64,000 nucleotides of DNA, taken from contig NZ_CAMIHD010000011.1 in assembly GCF_946222835.1 (NCBI RefSeq), positions 19,991 to 83,990 of the forward strand, in the 5' to 3' direction. The translations under genes and the position numbers were made by a program. This DNA is from an uncultured Corynebacterium sp. GTDB lineage: Bacteria; Actinomycetota; Actinomycetes; Mycobacteriales; Mycobacteriaceae. The notes beneath the pieces were generated by a model. That model worked only from the letters and a program-made list of their open reading frames with translations. It searched no databases and was not told the origin of the DNA. Position 1 is the stretch's first letter; each line of letters begins with the position of its first letter. Below, one piece after another: positions 1 through 9,619 of the stretch.

Positions 1-552
1 TTTCTGAATCTTCAGGTTTTGGGTGGTCACACGGTCGTGGCCCATACGGCCAGCCATGCGCTTGCCCTTGAAGACGCGGCCCGGGGTAGCAGCGCCGCCG
101 ATGCCGCCAACGCGGCGGTGAGCGGCCTGGTTACCGTGAGCTGCGCCCTGGCCTGCGAAGCCGTGGCGCTTCATGGCGCCGGCGTAGCCGTGGCCCTTGG
201 TCTTGCCGGTGACGTCAACGAAGGAGATGCCCTCGAAGATGTCTACCTTGACCTCTTGGCCGACCTCGTATGCGGAGGTGTCATCCATGCGGATTTCCGC
301 AACGTGACGGCGCGGGGTTACGCCAGCCTTCTTGAAGTGACCACCAACCGGCTTGTTTGCCTTGCGTGGGTCGATTTCGCCAAAGGCGATCTGGATGGCG
401 CTGTAGCCATCGGTTTCGGGGGTGCGAATCTGGGTGACAACGCATGGCCCTGCCTCGACGACGGTAACCGGCACAACGCGGTTGTCCTCGTCGAAGACCT
501 GGGTCATGCCGAGCTTCTTGCCCAGAATGCCCTTGATCTCGTTTTCACTCAT
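1..552 (-). CDS. rplC: 50S ribosomal protein L3 (partial, C-terminus off window)
   Basis: Large-subunit protein that nucleates 23S rRNA folding near the peptidyl-transferase centre. The translation begins [20 protein letters not shown] and carries the L3 hallmark [20 protein letters not shown] and the glycine-rich HRRVGGIGG segment. The frame is still open at base 1, so the last residues lie outside the window. It sits 23 bases downstream of rpsJ on the minus strand, the normal second gene of the S10 operon. The start codon is ATG. Confidence 0.97.
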   Translation of the reverse strand, partial: MSENEIKGILGKKLGMTQVFDEDNRVVPVTVVEAGPCVVTQIRTPETDGYSAIQIAFGEIDPRKANKPVGGHFKKAGVTPRRHVAEIRMDDTSAYEVGQEVKVDIFEGISFVDVTGKTKGHGYAGAMKRHGFAGQGAAHGNQAAHRRVGGIGGAATPGRVFKGKRMAGRMGHDRVTTQNLKIQK

Positions 553-575
553 TATTTGTTCTCCACCAAAGTCGC

Positions 576-881
576 TTACTGGATGTTCACGTCGACGCTT
601 GCCGGAAGATCGATGCGCATAAGAGCATCAACGGTCTTCGGGGTTGGGTCGAGAATGTCGATCAGGCGCTTGTGAGTGCGCATCTCGAAGTGCTCGCGAG
701 AGTCCTTGTACTTGTGCGGAGAACGAATAACTGCGTATACGTTCTTCTCGGTTGGGAGCGGCACTGGGCCAACTACACGAGCACCGGTACGGGTAACGGT
801 CTCGACGATCTTCTTTGCAGAAGCGTCGATAGCCTCGTGGTCATAGGCCTTCAGCCGAATGCGGATTTTTTGTCCCGCCAC
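576..881 (-). CDS. rpsJ: 30S ribosomal protein S10
   Basis: A 101-residue S10, the usual actinobacterial length. It is a small-subunit head protein and also the NusE partner in antitermination. The translation [20 protein letters not shown] is diagnostic, and [21 protein letters not shown] and RTHKRLIDI follow as in the family. It is the first gene of the S10 operon, followed by rplC. The 719 bases upstream up to the divergent Asp23 operon should contain the operon promoter and leader. Confidence 0.98.
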   Translation of the reverse strand: MAGQKIRIRLKAYDHEAIDASAKKIVETVTRTGARVVGPVPLPTEKNVYAVIRSPHKYKDSREHFEMRTHKRLIDILDPTPKTVDALMRIDLPASVDVNIQ

Positions 882-1600
882 GCTTATCCTCTTCCTCGCT
901 TCCCCACTTTCACATTCCCGGCGTTTCCGGGGCGTGAAGCGGTGGGAAATTGCTTCTCGATTTCTCTATAACGTTGTCCGGGCTTGGGGCCTGACACAAC
1001 GCCAGTGGTCTGACTGTCATGACGACCAAGAGTTGCGGTACATGGCAAGGGCCAGAACGCAGTGCTCTCGACGGGGTACAAGACCCGTAGTCAAAGTATT
1101 GTGAAGAGGACGGTTTTCACGCATTACACGTGGAGAGTGTCCAATTCGTCTACTGCCGCTGTTTATTTGCCATGCCCCTTCTCCGGTCCATCTTCTCGGG
1201 GTGTCACTGCTCTAACGCGGACCTAGCCCGATTGGATGACCTTCCAGTCAATGCTTCAGGTTTCCCTGAACCATGGCGACAACGAAGGTGTCATGTTCGC
1301 TTTACCAGCTCAGCGTCTCCCCGAGACTCACGCTTGGCGACGTCCGCCGCCATCACCGAATCTCGGTTCTCGCTGCCCTGTTAAAGCAACCTTTGTATTT
1401 AAGCATGTTGGGCTGCGGTTTTTCAAGCCGCGCATTAAACCGTGCCAAAAATCACGTTTTGGAAAATTTTGTTGGCTCACACCCCACACTCGCTTGAGAA
1501 GTATCTAAGCTCGGAGGCAATGGCCTCGGACAATTTGTCCTGCCTAGATATCTAAATATCGCGTTCATGCATCACCCTACAAAGAAAGGCACACTCGCCC
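882..1600. promoter_or_regulatory. Divergent intergenic region between S10 operon and Asp23 operon
   Basis: Seven hundred bases without a convincing gene. They separate rpsJ (minus) from the Asp23 operon (plus) and must hold both promoters and the S10 leader. The short open frames here have no plausible start or family match. An AAGAAAGG Shine-Dalgarno-like stretch lies just before the plus-strand gene at 1601. I could not place reliable -10/-35 boxes. Confidence 0.5.
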
Positions 1601-2080
1601 ATGTCTGAGAACAAGACTCCTGCACAAAACACCGACAACCAGGTTCCTGCTTCCGAGGAGCGCGAGGTCAATAACAACCTGGAGACCCAGTACGGCACCA
1701 CCACCATCGATGATGTCGTGGTGTCCAAGATTGCCGGTATCGCTGCCCGCGAGGTCTCCGGCGTGGATTCCCTGGGTGGCGGCGGAGCCCGCATGATCGG
1801 GAATATCCGCGAGTCCTTCGGTGCTTCTGAGGACGTCCGCCAGGGCGTCGACGTTGAGGTTGAAGACGGCACCGCTCGCATCGAGATTGCCATCACCGCT
1901 GAGTACGGCGTAGCTATCCACGAGCTTGCCGAGGCCATCCGCCGCAACATCATGAATGCTGTTGAGCGCATGACCGGCCTGAGCGTCGAGCGCGTCAACG
2001 TTGTTGTTCACGACGTAAAGCTGCCGAAGGATGAGTCCGAGGCGGAAGACCAGGCTGCTTTGAACCAGGGTCAGGCTTAA
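1601..2080 (+). CDS. Asp23/Gls24 family envelope stress response protein
   Basis: A 159-residue protein of the Asp23/Gls24 family (DUF322). The family fold is seen in TIDDVVVSKIAGIAAREVSGV, a central EDGTARIEIAITAEYG strand and the helix IHELAEAIRRNIMNAVERMT, followed by VERVNVVVHDV. The N-terminal 30 residues are polar and probably disordered. In Gram-positives Asp23 is an abundant cytoplasmic protein held at the membrane by AmaP; that role is inferred here from family and neighbours. It is the first gene of a six-gene plus-strand operon with tight spacing. It starts at ATG with a purine-rich ribosome site 12 bases upstream. Confidence 0.88.
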   Translation: MSENKTPAQNTDNQVPASEEREVNNNLETQYGTTTIDDVVVSKIAGIAAREVSGVDSLGGGGARMIGNIRESFGASEDVRQGVDVEVEDGTARIEIAITAEYGVAIHELAEAIRRNIMNAVERMTGLSVERVNVVVHDVKLPKDESEAEDQAALNQGQA

Positions 2081-2085
2081 GCCTA

Positions 2086-2433
2086 ATGCCTGAGCCCCGA
2101 GCACGTTTTGAGCTCGAGGTAAGCCACGCCCGCGCTATTGCAGAGGCAGTCCAGAAGGTACGCGGTGTCGCCGCGCTCGACGGTGGTTCGTTCGGTTCGG
2201 TGAGTTTGTACCTACCGGGCGAACGCATCGTCGGCATGCGGCGGCCCGACCCGCGCGATGATCGCCACCTGCAGATCAACATTCGCGTTGATATCAGCGC
2301 CGCGCCGGACCTGTATGCCTTGGCAGAAGATATTCGGTCCGCCGCCCGTGGGGCTTGTCCCGAACTGCAGCGCATTGACGTTGAGTTTTCTGACGCCGTA
2401 GATGGCTTATCCGCTGCTCCATCGAAGGAATAG
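2086..2433 (+). CDS. Conserved hypothetical protein of the Asp23 operon
   Basis: A 115-residue protein five bases after the Asp23 gene and two bases before the next gene, so probably translationally coupled. No membrane segment is visible. It has an Asp23-like pattern: a helix HARAIAEAVQKVRGVAALDG, strands around VSLYLPGERIVGM and LQINIRVDIS, a second helix LYALAEDIRSAARG and a last strand RIDVEFSD. It could be a diverged Asp23-fold partner. The family is not one I can name with certainty; corynebacterial Asp23 loci commonly carry such a gene. Confidence 0.75.
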   Translation: MPEPRARFELEVSHARAIAEAVQKVRGVAALDGGSFGSVSLYLPGERIVGMRRPDPRDDRHLQINIRVDISAAPDLYALAEDIRSAARGACPELQRIDVEFSDAVDGLSAAPSKE

Positions 2434-2435
2434 AT

Positions 2436-2630
2436 ATGAAGAATTACACCACTTTGGGCATCATTTCCGGCCTTATTCTTGCCTTCTTCTTGCACCTAGG
2501 CTGGGGTCCTACTTTGCTCGCCGTACTCCTTGCCGCAATCGGCGGCATTGTGGGAGCACACTTTGATGGCCGTATCGATCTCACTTCTGTGTGGAATGGC
2601 CTCATTGGTAAGGAGAAAGGCCAAGGTTAA
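2436..2630 (+). CDS. Small DUF2273-like membrane protein
   Basis: A 64-residue protein with two hydrophobic helices, about residues 5-20 (LGIISGLILAFFLHLGW) and 25-43 (LLAVLLAAIGGIVGAHFDGR), ending in a basic tail. This matches the small DUF2273-type proteins that accompany Asp23/Gls24 genes in Gram-positives and are thought to help recruit Asp23 to the membrane. It is spaced two bases from the gene before it, and its stop codon overlaps the next start by one base, so it is clearly part of the same operon. Confidence 0.8.
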   Translation: MKNYTTLGIISGLILAFFLHLGWGPTLLAVLLAAIGGIVGAHFDGRIDLTSVWNGLIGKEKGQG

Positions 2631-3595
2631 TGACAGATAGTTCCACTCAGGGCCACACGCGTATCTCGCTGCGGACCATGGAACGCATCGTTACCGCCGC
2701 GATTGCTAGCGTGCCCGGCACCAAGGCTATAGAGGCCAAGCTAGCGGGCATCGGCGGCCGCGGTTTTCCACGGGTCTCGGTCCAAATGGACTCGGAGCGC
2801 GAGGTAGCGGCCGTCAACGCCACCATTGGCGTAGTGTGGCCTTCGCCGGTCACCACGGTGGCGGAACATACTCGTGCCGCCATCTCGGAGGCCATCGCGG
2901 CACACACCGGTTATTCCACAACTCGCGTCAATGTCACCGTCGGCGGTTCCGTTCCGGGCAATCGAGTAACTTCCGCAGAGGTGGAGCAGCGCCAGGTCGC
3001 TGCTGCCGTCGCGCCACGCATCACGCCCTCGCCGGTATGGCAGCCGGTCACTGCAAAGTCGGTGAATGTACGCAGCATTGCCACACCGCAGGAGGCACCG
3101 GTGCGCACCATCGCTGCGCCGGCCACCGGCGTCGCAGTGCAGTCCGTGGACACCCCGCGCGAGGCCGAGGTACGCAACATTTCCGCTGACCTCCCCGACC
3201 ACCAGCTGCGTGAGATTTCGTCCCCGAGCGACCACACGGTGCGGCCAATCAGGGAACCCAAGCCGGTCCGTGTGCACAGCGTGGCTACGCCTCGCCCAGC
3301 CAGGTTGATCCCTAGTGGGCAGGTTCGTCCACTGGCACGGAAGGTTCAGGTAGCAACTCCTCGTCCGCAGCCGCTGCGCGAGATTGAAATTCGCCACGAA
3401 TGGACTCCGCGCCGCGTCGAGGCCCCCAAGTCTGCTCCTGCGCGCACGGTAAAGGCCCCGCGGCCACAACCGCTCAAGCGCATTGAGGTCACGCCGGCAA
3501 ATCCTCGGCCGTTGCACGTCGATGCGCCACGACCCGAGCCCCTGCGCGCCATTTCCATTAACCCGTACCGCCCACAAGGAGGCAATAATGGCTGA
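2630..3595 (+). CDS. Asp23-like protein with long proline/arginine repeat tail
   Basis: A 321-residue protein. Residues 1-105 show an Asp23/Gls24-type domain (RISLRTMERIVTAAIASVPG, then VNATIGVVWPSPVTTVAEHT and STTRVNVTVGG). From about residue 125 to the end it consists of degenerate 12-16-residue units rich in V, R, P and I, for example VRSIATPQEAPVRTIAAP and VATPRPQPLREIEI. The tail is strongly basic and has no membrane segment. It could bind an acidic partner such as cell-wall polymer, nucleic acid or phospholipid; this is inference. The stop codon overlaps the next gene by eight bases. Confidence 0.78.
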   Translation: MTDSSTQGHTRISLRTMERIVTAAIASVPGTKAIEAKLAGIGGRGFPRVSVQMDSEREVAAVNATIGVVWPSPVTTVAEHTRAAISEAIAAHTGYSTTRVNVTVGGSVPGNRVTSAEVEQRQVAAAVAPRITPSPVWQPVTAKSVNVRSIATPQEAPVRTIAAPATGVAVQSVDTPREAEVRNISADLPDHQLREISSPSDHTVRPIREPKPVRVHSVATPRPARLIPSGQVRPLARKVQVATPRPQPLREIEIRHEWTPRRVEAPKSAPARTVKAPRPQPLKRIEVTPANPRPLHVDAPRPEPLRAISINPYRPQGGNNG

Positions 3596-4154
3596 TCAGC
3601 ACATGCCTGAACACTTTGGGCAGCAGCCGAAGGCGTCTCCAGCGGCGCGTACTTGGGCCGTGATTCTAGGGCTCTTGCTGCTCGCCGCGGGCGTCGTCGG
3701 CGTGCGCGAGACGTGGCTGGTGGGATCCGGTTCCGACGCGCAGTCGTGGGTACAGCCGGTACTTAATCTCATTGCTACTGAAGAGCTGCAGACCTGGATG
3801 ATCTGGGCCGGCGTTGCCTCCATTGTCGTAGGCCTGATTTTCCTCTTCGCGGCAGTGAAGACGCGCCGCACCACGCACATGCAACTTGCCTCCGATACCG
3901 CGTCCATGTGGATGCGGCCGGTGGATATCGCTCGCCTCTCTTCGGCCACTGCTCGCCGTGTTCCGGGCGTGGCCTCGGCGCAGACCTCCGCGGATAGCAA
4001 GACTGCCAAGGTCACCGTCAACGGCGATACGGACGATGCGGAGCTGCAGGGCCGGGTGGAGACGGCGGTAACGCGCTGCCTGGCTCACCTCAAGAATCCA
4101 CCGCAGGTCACCGTGGCTGTAGAGAAGATTCCGGAGTTGGATAACAATGTCTAG
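3588..4154 (+). CDS. Two-helix membrane protein with Asp23-like C-terminal domain (DUF6286-like)
   Basis: A 188-residue protein. The start at 3588 (MADQHMPEHFGQ) is chosen because AAGGAGG lies six bases upstream; the open frame extends further 5' but inside the preceding gene. Two membrane helices are seen at about residues 21-40 (TWAVILGLLLLAAGVVGVRE) and 67-90 (MIWAGVASIVVGLIFLFAAVK). The cytoplasmic part that follows (STARRVPGV-like, AKVTVNGDTDD, VETAVTRCLAHL) resembles an Asp23-type or ring-building fold. It probably anchors the operon's soluble Asp23 proteins. It overlaps both neighbours by eight bases. Confidence 0.75.
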   Translation: MADQHMPEHFGQQPKASPAARTWAVILGLLLLAAGVVGVRETWLVGSGSDAQSWVQPVLNLIATEELQTWMIWAGVASIVVGLIFLFAAVKTRRTTHMQLASDTASMWMRPVDIARLSSATARRVPGVASAQTSADSKTAKVTVNGDTDDAELQGRVETAVTRCLAHLKNPPQVTVAVEKIPELDNNV

Positions 4155-4722
4155 AAAACTTGCTACCTTTGACCGCATTCTGCTGGGCCTGCTGGGAATC
4201 ATCCTCATCGCTTTGGGTGTGTGGCCCATCTTGATCCACTTCAATGTGGAATTTGCCAAGTACTTAGCCCTGTGGGTGGACCACGATACGTGGAAGAGCT
4301 TGGCGGACAATGATTGGTGGGTGTGGGCGCTGGCCGGCGGCTCCGCACTGCTACTTATTCTGGGGCTGTGGATTGTGGTGGCCAATCTGCGCCACCGCCG
4401 CTTCAATAACGTGGAGTCCGCTTCTTCTAATGACAAGGGCTCTATCACGACGTCGATGAACGCTATCGCCGGCGCCGTGGCCCAAGATTTGGATGGAGTC
4501 AAGGGAGTAGACCATGTAGAGCGCCTCGTGGCCTATGACCGCGCGCGGCCCACGCTGCAGTACACGGTGACGGCAAATCCGGACACCCAGGTGGAGCGCC
4601 TTACCGGTGCGGTTGAAACCAATGAACGCGATTTCCGCGCAGCGTTTCCGGACGCCGATTTGGACACCATCTACAAGCTGCAGTTCAGCAAGGTAGGTCC
4701 GATGAAGGACCTATCCGAATAA
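4147..4722 (+). CDS. AmaP-like alkaline-shock membrane anchor protein
   Basis: A 191-residue protein with a two-helix N-terminal hairpin (residues 9-33, RILLGLLGIILIALGVWPIL, and about 58-80, WVWALAGGSALLLILGLWIV) followed by a soluble domain of about 110 residues. The architecture matches AmaP/DUF6286-type anchors that tether Asp23 at the membrane. It closes the Asp23 operon and overlaps the gene before it by eight bases. Its last 12 bases overlap the 3' end of the convergent gene at 4711. The function is inferred from architecture and context. Confidence 0.72.
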   Translation: MSRKLATFDRILLGLLGIILIALGVWPILIHFNVEFAKYLALWVDHDTWKSLADNDWWVWALAGGSALLLILGLWIVVANLRHRRFNNVESASSNDKGSITTSMNAIAGAVAQDLDGVKGVDHVERLVAYDRARPTLQYTVTANPDTQVERLTGAVETNERDFRAAFPDADLDTIYKLQFSKVGPMKDLSE

Positions 4723-5409
4723 CGGGTTAGGAGTCTCCGCCACCAAGATTTCCTGAACGGTCCCAAGGCGGGCCGACTCGCCGCCCCCGAGAATCATTTC
4801 CAATTCCTCGCCGGGGCGGCATTTTTCTATGCGCTGCCACGAGTAGTCCTGGCGAGTTACGCGGCGGTTTTGCTTAGCAAATAGGTGCAGGCCGTGGTCG
4901 AGAACCCCGATAGTCTCGCAGAAACGCAGAACAAAGACATAATCACCGAGCTCTTGCCTCTTGAGGCCTTCAAGATTTGGGCGCTCGGTGTTAAGCCGCA
5001 TGAGGATGGAGACTACTCCGAAGCGGTGTTCAAACCCCTCCGTATCACGAATGGTGAAGGGGCGGCCGGGGCCGGTAGGGCGAATGGAATTATAGGCCCA
5101 CACCACGGGCTGGGTATCGGGTCGTCGCACAATGATGTGGGTGGAAGTAGCGGTAATGCGGTAAGCAGGGGCGTCGGCAAGCACGAGCCACTCCCCCGCC
5201 GCAACGCGGCCGCCTTCTAAAGGTAGCAGGGGCGGGTGGACGGCCGCTTGGCGCTCCAATTCTGCTACCAGCTCCGTATCGCTCGCACCCCAACCGATTC
5301 CTCGATTAGCCAGCATGGCAAAGAAGGTGGGAAGGCTCAGATCGGGTTGGCCCTCCCAAGCGCGGCGGAGGGACTCGAGGGTGGGGTCGATGCGGGTGGG
5401 ATCATCCAT
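4711..5409 (-). CDS. Conserved hypothetical protein, 232 residues
   Basis: I do not recognise a named family. The start is placed at the ATG giving MDDPTRIDPTLESLRRAWEG; the frame stays open for 27 codons further upstream but that part looks non-coding (Cys/Ser/Arg-rich). The protein has no signal peptide or membrane segment. A short N-terminal helical region with LPTFFAMLANRGIGWGASDTE is followed by a beta-rich middle (GEWLVLADAPAYRITATSTH) and a C-terminal part ending LGTVQEILVAETPNPLFG. It lies downstream of the tuf terminator and converges on the Asp23 operon with a 12-base overlap. Confidence 0.7.
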   Translation of the reverse strand: MDDPTRIDPTLESLRRAWEGQPDLSLPTFFAMLANRGIGWGASDTELVAELERQAAVHPPLLPLEGGRVAAGEWLVLADAPAYRITATSTHIIVRRPDTQPVVWAYNSIRPTGPGRPFTIRDTEGFEHRFGVVSILMRLNTERPNLEGLKRQELGDYVFVLRFCETIGVLDHGLHLFAKQNRRVTRQDYSWQRIEKCRPGEELEMILGGGESARLGTVQEILVAETPNPLFG

Positions 5410-5512
5410 ATCCCTACAGACTATACCGGCCCAAGGATCCCGGGCCCATCGCAGCCCAGAAGAATCGTACGAACGGCAGGAACAACACATGGGGCGGTCA
5501 TGAAAGAAGGAT

Positions 5513-5546
5513 CAAAAAATCCGCCCCACCAGCGGTGAAGCGGATT
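5513..5546 (-). terminator. Rho-independent terminator of tuf
   Basis: Read on the minus strand, AATCCGC and GCGGATT form a stem around a GC-rich loop, followed directly by a run of six T. It lies 37 bases past the tuf stop codon. Confidence 0.8.
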
Positions 5547-5582
5547 CTTCTAAAGCTCGACTGAGCGGTTACGGGGTATCGA

Positions 5583-6773
5583 TTACTCGATAACCTTGGT
5601 AACGCGGCCAGCGCCGACGGTGCGGGAGCCCTCGCGGATAGCGAAGCGCAGGCCCTCGTCCATAGCGACCGGCTGGATCAGCTCAACGGACATCTCGACG
5701 TTGTCGCCAGGCATAACCATCTCGGTGCCCTCAGGCAGCTTAATGACGCCGGTAACGTCGGTGGTGCGGAAGTAGAACTGCGGACGGTAGTTGTCCATGA
5801 ACGGGGTGTGGCGGCCGCCCTCTTCCTTCTTCAGGACGTAGACGGAACCCTCGAACTTGGTGTGCGGGGTGTAAGCGCCCGGCTTGATAACAACCTGGCC
5901 ACGCTCAACGTCCTCACGCTTGGTACCACGCAGAAGCAGACCACAGTTGTCGCCAGCCTCGGTGTAGTCCATCATCTTGCGGAACATCTCGATACCGGTA
6001 ACGGTGGTGGTCTGGGACTTCTCCTGGATACCGATGATCTCAACGTCCTCGTTGACGTTCAGACGGCCACGCTCAACACGGCCGGTAACAACGGTACCGC
6101 GGCCGGTAATGGTGAAGATGTCCTCGATAGGCATCAGGAACGGCTGGTCGGTAGCACGCTGCGGATCCGGGATGGAGTTGTCGCAGGCTTCCATCAGGTC
6201 AACGACGGACTGTACCCACTTCTCTTCGCCCTCAAGAGCCTTCAGAGCGGAAATGTGGGTGATAGGAGCTTCCTCATCGTAGTCCTGCTCTGCGAGCAGC
6301 TCACGGATCTCCATCTCAACGAGCTCGATGATTTCCTCATCATCAACCATGTCGCACTTGTTCAGTGCAACGAGGATGTAAGGAACGCCAACCTGGCGAG
6401 CAAGCAGAACGTGCTCGCGGGTCTGCGGCATCGGGCCATCGGTTGCAGCAACAACCAGGATAGCGCCGTCCATCTGAGCAGCGCCGGTAATCATGTTCTT
6501 GATGTAGTCGGCGTGGCCCGGAGCGTCAACGTGTGCGTAGTGGCGCTTCGGGGTGGAGTACTCAACGTGGGAGATGTTGATGGTAATACCGCGCTCCTTC
6601 TCCTCAGGAGCCTTGTCGATCATGTCGAACGCGAATGCCTGGTTCTCCTCAGGGTACTGGTCAGCCAGAACCTTGGTGATCGCTGCGGTGGTGGTGGTCT
6701 TGCCGTGGTCGACGTGTCCGATGGTGCCGATGTTCACATGCGGCTTCGTACGCTCGAACTTCTCCTTTGCCAC
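5583..6773 (-). CDS. tuf: Elongation factor Tu
   Basis: A 396-residue EF-Tu, the GTPase that delivers aminoacyl-tRNA to the ribosome. The G-motifs are intact: GHVDHGKTT near residue 20, DAPGHADY near 82, NKCDM near 137 and SALKALEG near 175. The later beta-barrel domains are complete up to GRVTKVIE. The start codon is GTG, with GGAGGA eight bases upstream. It is separated from fusA by 393 bases, so it probably has its own promoter, and it ends at a clear terminator. Confidence 0.99.
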   Translation of the reverse strand: MAKEKFERTKPHVNIGTIGHVDHGKTTTTAAITKVLADQYPEENQAFAFDMIDKAPEEKERGITINISHVEYSTPKRHYAHVDAPGHADYIKNMITGAAQMDGAILVVAATDGPMPQTREHVLLARQVGVPYILVALNKCDMVDDEEIIELVEMEIRELLAEQDYDEEAPITHISALKALEGEEKWVQSVVDLMEACDNSIPDPQRATDQPFLMPIEDIFTITGRGTVVTGRVERGRLNVNEDVEIIGIQEKSQTTTVTGIEMFRKMMDYTEAGDNCGLLLRGTKREDVERGQVVIKPGAYTPHTKFEGSVYVLKKEEGGRHTPFMDNYRPQFYFRTTDVTGVIKLPEGTEMVMPGDNVEMSVELIQPVAMDEGLRFAIREGSRTVGAGRVTKVIE

Positions 6774-7166
6774 TGTATGTCCTCCTGGACTATATGGTGG
6801 CTACGACCTTCGCAGCCACGTGGTTGACAGTTGTCATTGGCACCCGACCCACAGTATGTGGGGCAAAGCGCTAATGACGCTTTCTTTACGTGCCAGTTAC
6901 ACGATCCTAGATTTATGTCGCGGTTTTTTCAAACCGCCGTTATAGGAGGTAACCCCGCGAAAAAACGCGGCCATTTCCCTCGACAAGAATCTTTTGAAAA
7001 GGATCCTGGGAGGGTAACGGCCGGCTCAATTCACAACCTAGAAGCCTAAGCTGCAAACTCAGCCCGCCGCTACCCTGGCCCAGTTGTCCCCGCCCGCGGC
7101 GGGTCTGGCATCTACTGGCGAAGATTACCAGCCCGACTAAACCGCGGAAGAGACGGGGGCTAACGC
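6774..7166. promoter_or_regulatory. tuf-fusA intergenic region
   Basis: This 393-base gap most likely holds the tuf promoter and the fusA 3' end. An inverted CCCGC / GCGGG pair occurs near 7085-7107, close to the fusA stop, and an AACCGC / GCGGTT pair flanks a T-rich stretch near 6921-6936. No gene is supported here. Confidence 0.45.
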
Positions 7167-9296
7167 TTAGTTAGCACCGCCAGTGCGCTCCTCGATGATC
7201 TCCTGTGCAACGGAGGATGGAACCTCTGCGTAGGAATCGAAGACCATGGTGAAGTTTGCGCGGCCTGCGGTGGAAGAACGCAGGTCACCGATGTAACCGA
7301 ACATCTCGGACAGCGGCACCTTAGCCTTGACAACCTTCGCACCGGAACGGTCTTCCATAGCGAAGACCTGACCACGGCGAGAGGAGATGTCACCGTTCAC
7401 GGTACCCATATACTCCTCAGGGGTGACAACCTCAACGGCCATCATCGGCTCCAGCAGAACTGGCTTAGCCTTGGCCATTGCTTCCTTGAAGACCTGGGAG
7501 CCGGCCAGCTTGAAGGCCATCTCGGAGGAGTCGACGTCGTGGTACTGGCCGTCTTCCAGGGTGGCCTTGATGTTGACCATCGGGAAGCCTGCCAGGAAGC
7601 CGTACTGCATAGCGTCCTGGATACCAGCGTCGACGGAAGGAATGTATTCCTTCGGAACGCGGCCACCGGTAACGGCATTCTCGAATGCGTAGGTTGCGGA
7701 CTCGCCCTCTTCCAGGGTCTCTGGGTCCGGGTTGTACGGCTCGATGGTGCAGATAACCTTTGCGAACTGGCCGGAACCACCGGTCTGCTTCTTGTGGGTG
7801 TATTCCATGGACTCAACCTTCTTGCGGATGGTCTCACGGTATGCAACCTGCGGGTTACCGATGTTTGCCTCGACTTTGAACTCGCGCTTCATGCGGTCAA
7901 CCAGAACATCGAGGTGGAGCTCACCCATGCCGCCGATAACGGTCTGGCCGGTCTCTTCATCCAGTTCAACGGTGAAGGTTGGGTCCTCAGCAGCAAGCTT
8001 CTGAATGGCGTTACCCAGCTTCTCCTGGTCGGCCTTGGTCTTTGGCTCGATGGAAACCTTGATAACCGGATCCGGGAAGTCCATGGACTCGAGAATGATC
8101 TGGTCATCCTTGTCACACAGGGTGTCACCGGTGGTGGTCTCCTTCAGGCCAACAACTGCGTAGATGTTGCCGGCGTCTGCCTGCTCAACAGGGTTCTCCT
8201 TGTTGGCGTGCATCTGGAAGAGCTTACCGATGCGCTCCTTCTTGCCCTTGGTGGAGTTCATAACCTCGGTACCCGGGGTGACCTGGCCGGAGTACACGCG
8301 GATGAAGTTCAGCTGGCCGAAGAACGGGTGAGCTGCAATCTTGAAGGACAGTGCGGAGAAGGAAGACTCCACGGAAGGCTTACGGGTGAGCTGGTTGTCC
8401 TCGTTGCCGACCTCGTGGCCGATAACCTCGCCAACGTCCAGCGGGTTAGGCAGGAAGTCAACAACAGCGTCCAGCAGCGGCTGCACGCCCTTGTTGCGGT
8501 AAGCGGTACCGCAGTAAACCGGGTAAATCTCGGAGTTGATGGTCAGCTTACGGATGCCAGCCTTAAGCTCGTCAATGGTCAGCTCCTCGCCGCCGAAGTA
8601 CTTCTCCATGAGTTCTTCGTCGGACTCAGCAACGGTCTCGACCAACTTCTCGCGGTACTCTGCAGCCTTGTCCTTGAGGTCCTCAGGGATATCTTCTACA
8701 ACAGGCTCTGCACCGGTCTCGACCTTGCCGCGCCAGGTCAGTGCCTGCATGTTCAGCAGATCAACGATGCCGTCGAAGTCATCTTCAGCACCAATAGGCA
8801 GCTGCATTACCAGCGGCTTAGCGCCCAGGCGGTCCATGATCGTCTGCACGGTGAAGTAGAAGTCAGCGCCCAGCTTGTCCATCTTGTTGACGAAGCAGAT
8901 ACGCGGAACGTCGTACTTAGCAGCCTGACGCCACACCTGCTCGGACTGCGGCTCCACACCTTCCTTACCGTCGAAGACTGCGACGGCGCCATCAAGGACA
9001 CGCAGGGAACGCTCAACCTCAACGGTGAAGTCAACGTGACCCGGGGTGTCAATGATGTTGATCTGGTTGTTGTTCCAGAAGCAGGTCACGGCAGCGGAGG
9101 TAATGGTGATGCCGCGTTCCTTCTCCTGTGCCATCCAGTCAGTGGTGGAAGCACCGTCGTGGGTCTCGCCCACCTTACGGTTGATACCGGTATAGAAGAG
9201 AATACGCTCGGTGGTGGTCGTCTTACCAGCATCGATGTGGGCCATGATGCCGATGTTGCGGACCTTGTTCAGGTCCTTAAGCACTTCTTGTGCCAC
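7167..9296 (-). CDS. fusA: Elongation factor G
   Basis: A 709-residue EF-G, the translocation GTPase. It has the G1 motif [13 protein letters not shown] near residue 20, DTPGHVDF near 87, NKMDKLGAD near 141 and the typical domain IV segment [10 protein letters not shown]. The start codon is GTG (GTG GCA CAA GAA). It belongs to the str gene order (rpsL, rpsG, fusA, tuf) but is separated from rpsG by 323 bases containing a large hairpin with a T-run, so it is likely transcribed at least partly from its own promoter. Confidence 0.99.
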   Translation of the reverse strand: MAQEVLKDLNKVRNIGIMAHIDAGKTTTTERILFYTGINRKVGETHDGASTTDWMAQEKERGITITSAAVTCFWNNNQINIIDTPGHVDFTVEVERSLRVLDGAVAVFDGKEGVEPQSEQVWRQAAKYDVPRICFVNKMDKLGADFYFTVQTIMDRLGAKPLVMQLPIGAEDDFDGIVDLLNMQALTWRGKVETGAEPVVEDIPEDLKDKAAEYREKLVETVAESDEELMEKYFGGEELTIDELKAGIRKLTINSEIYPVYCGTAYRNKGVQPLLDAVVDFLPNPLDVGEVIGHEVGNEDNQLTRKPSVESSFSALSFKIAAHPFFGQLNFIRVYSGQVTPGTEVMNSTKGKKERIGKLFQMHANKENPVEQADAGNIYAVVGLKETTTGDTLCDKDDQIILESMDFPDPVIKVSIEPKTKADQEKLGNAIQKLAAEDPTFTVELDEETGQTVIGGMGELHLDVLVDRMKREFKVEANIGNPQVAYRETIRKKVESMEYTHKKQTGGSGQFAKVICTIEPYNPDPETLEEGESATYAFENAVTGGRVPKEYIPSVDAGIQDAMQYGFLAGFPMVNIKATLEDGQYHDVDSSEMAFKLAGSQVFKEAMAKAKPVLLEPMMAVEVVTPEEYMGTVNGDISSRRGQVFAMEDRSGAKVVKAKVPLSEMFGYIGDLRSSTAGRANFTMVFDSYAEVPSSVAQEIIEERTGGAN

Positions 9297-9500
9297 GTTT
9301 ATACCCCAACTTAATAGTCGTCGACGCCGTGACCAGGTTTCTGGCTATGACGCCTGCATGGATAAGGTCATGTATATTTTTGCCACTATTTGGCCGTCCT
9401 CGGAGCAGCCTGCCCCTAGACTTCCATCGCTTCAGTGTACTGGACACTCCACGATGCCGCTGGACTGGGCAGGGATACCGCTCAGAGATCACACCCATTA

Positions 9501-9602
9501 GGGCAAAAAATGGCCCAAGCAAGAGATATGGAGTTTTGTGTTGCCGCGGCGGGAAAACTGCCGACAGCCAGCGCGAAACTTGTTTCTCGTTGCTTGGGCC
9601 AT
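9501..9602 (-). terminator. Large stem-loop with T-run between rpsG and fusA
   Basis: The 13-base arms at 9510-9522 and 9590-9602 are perfect inverted repeats (ATGGCCCAAGCAA). On the minus strand the second arm is followed by TTTTTT. The loop is about 67 bases and contains a smaller GC-rich hairpin. It looks like an intrinsic terminator after rpsG that would separate rpsLG from fusA; the long loop is unusual. The rest of the 9297-9619 gap shows no gene. Confidence 0.65.
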
Positions 9603-9619
9603 TGATGTGGGTGCTGAAA

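Noticed and set aside
7539..9314. A 591-codon open frame antisense to fusA
   Set aside because: Shadow of codon bias in fusA; no family motif and no start signal.
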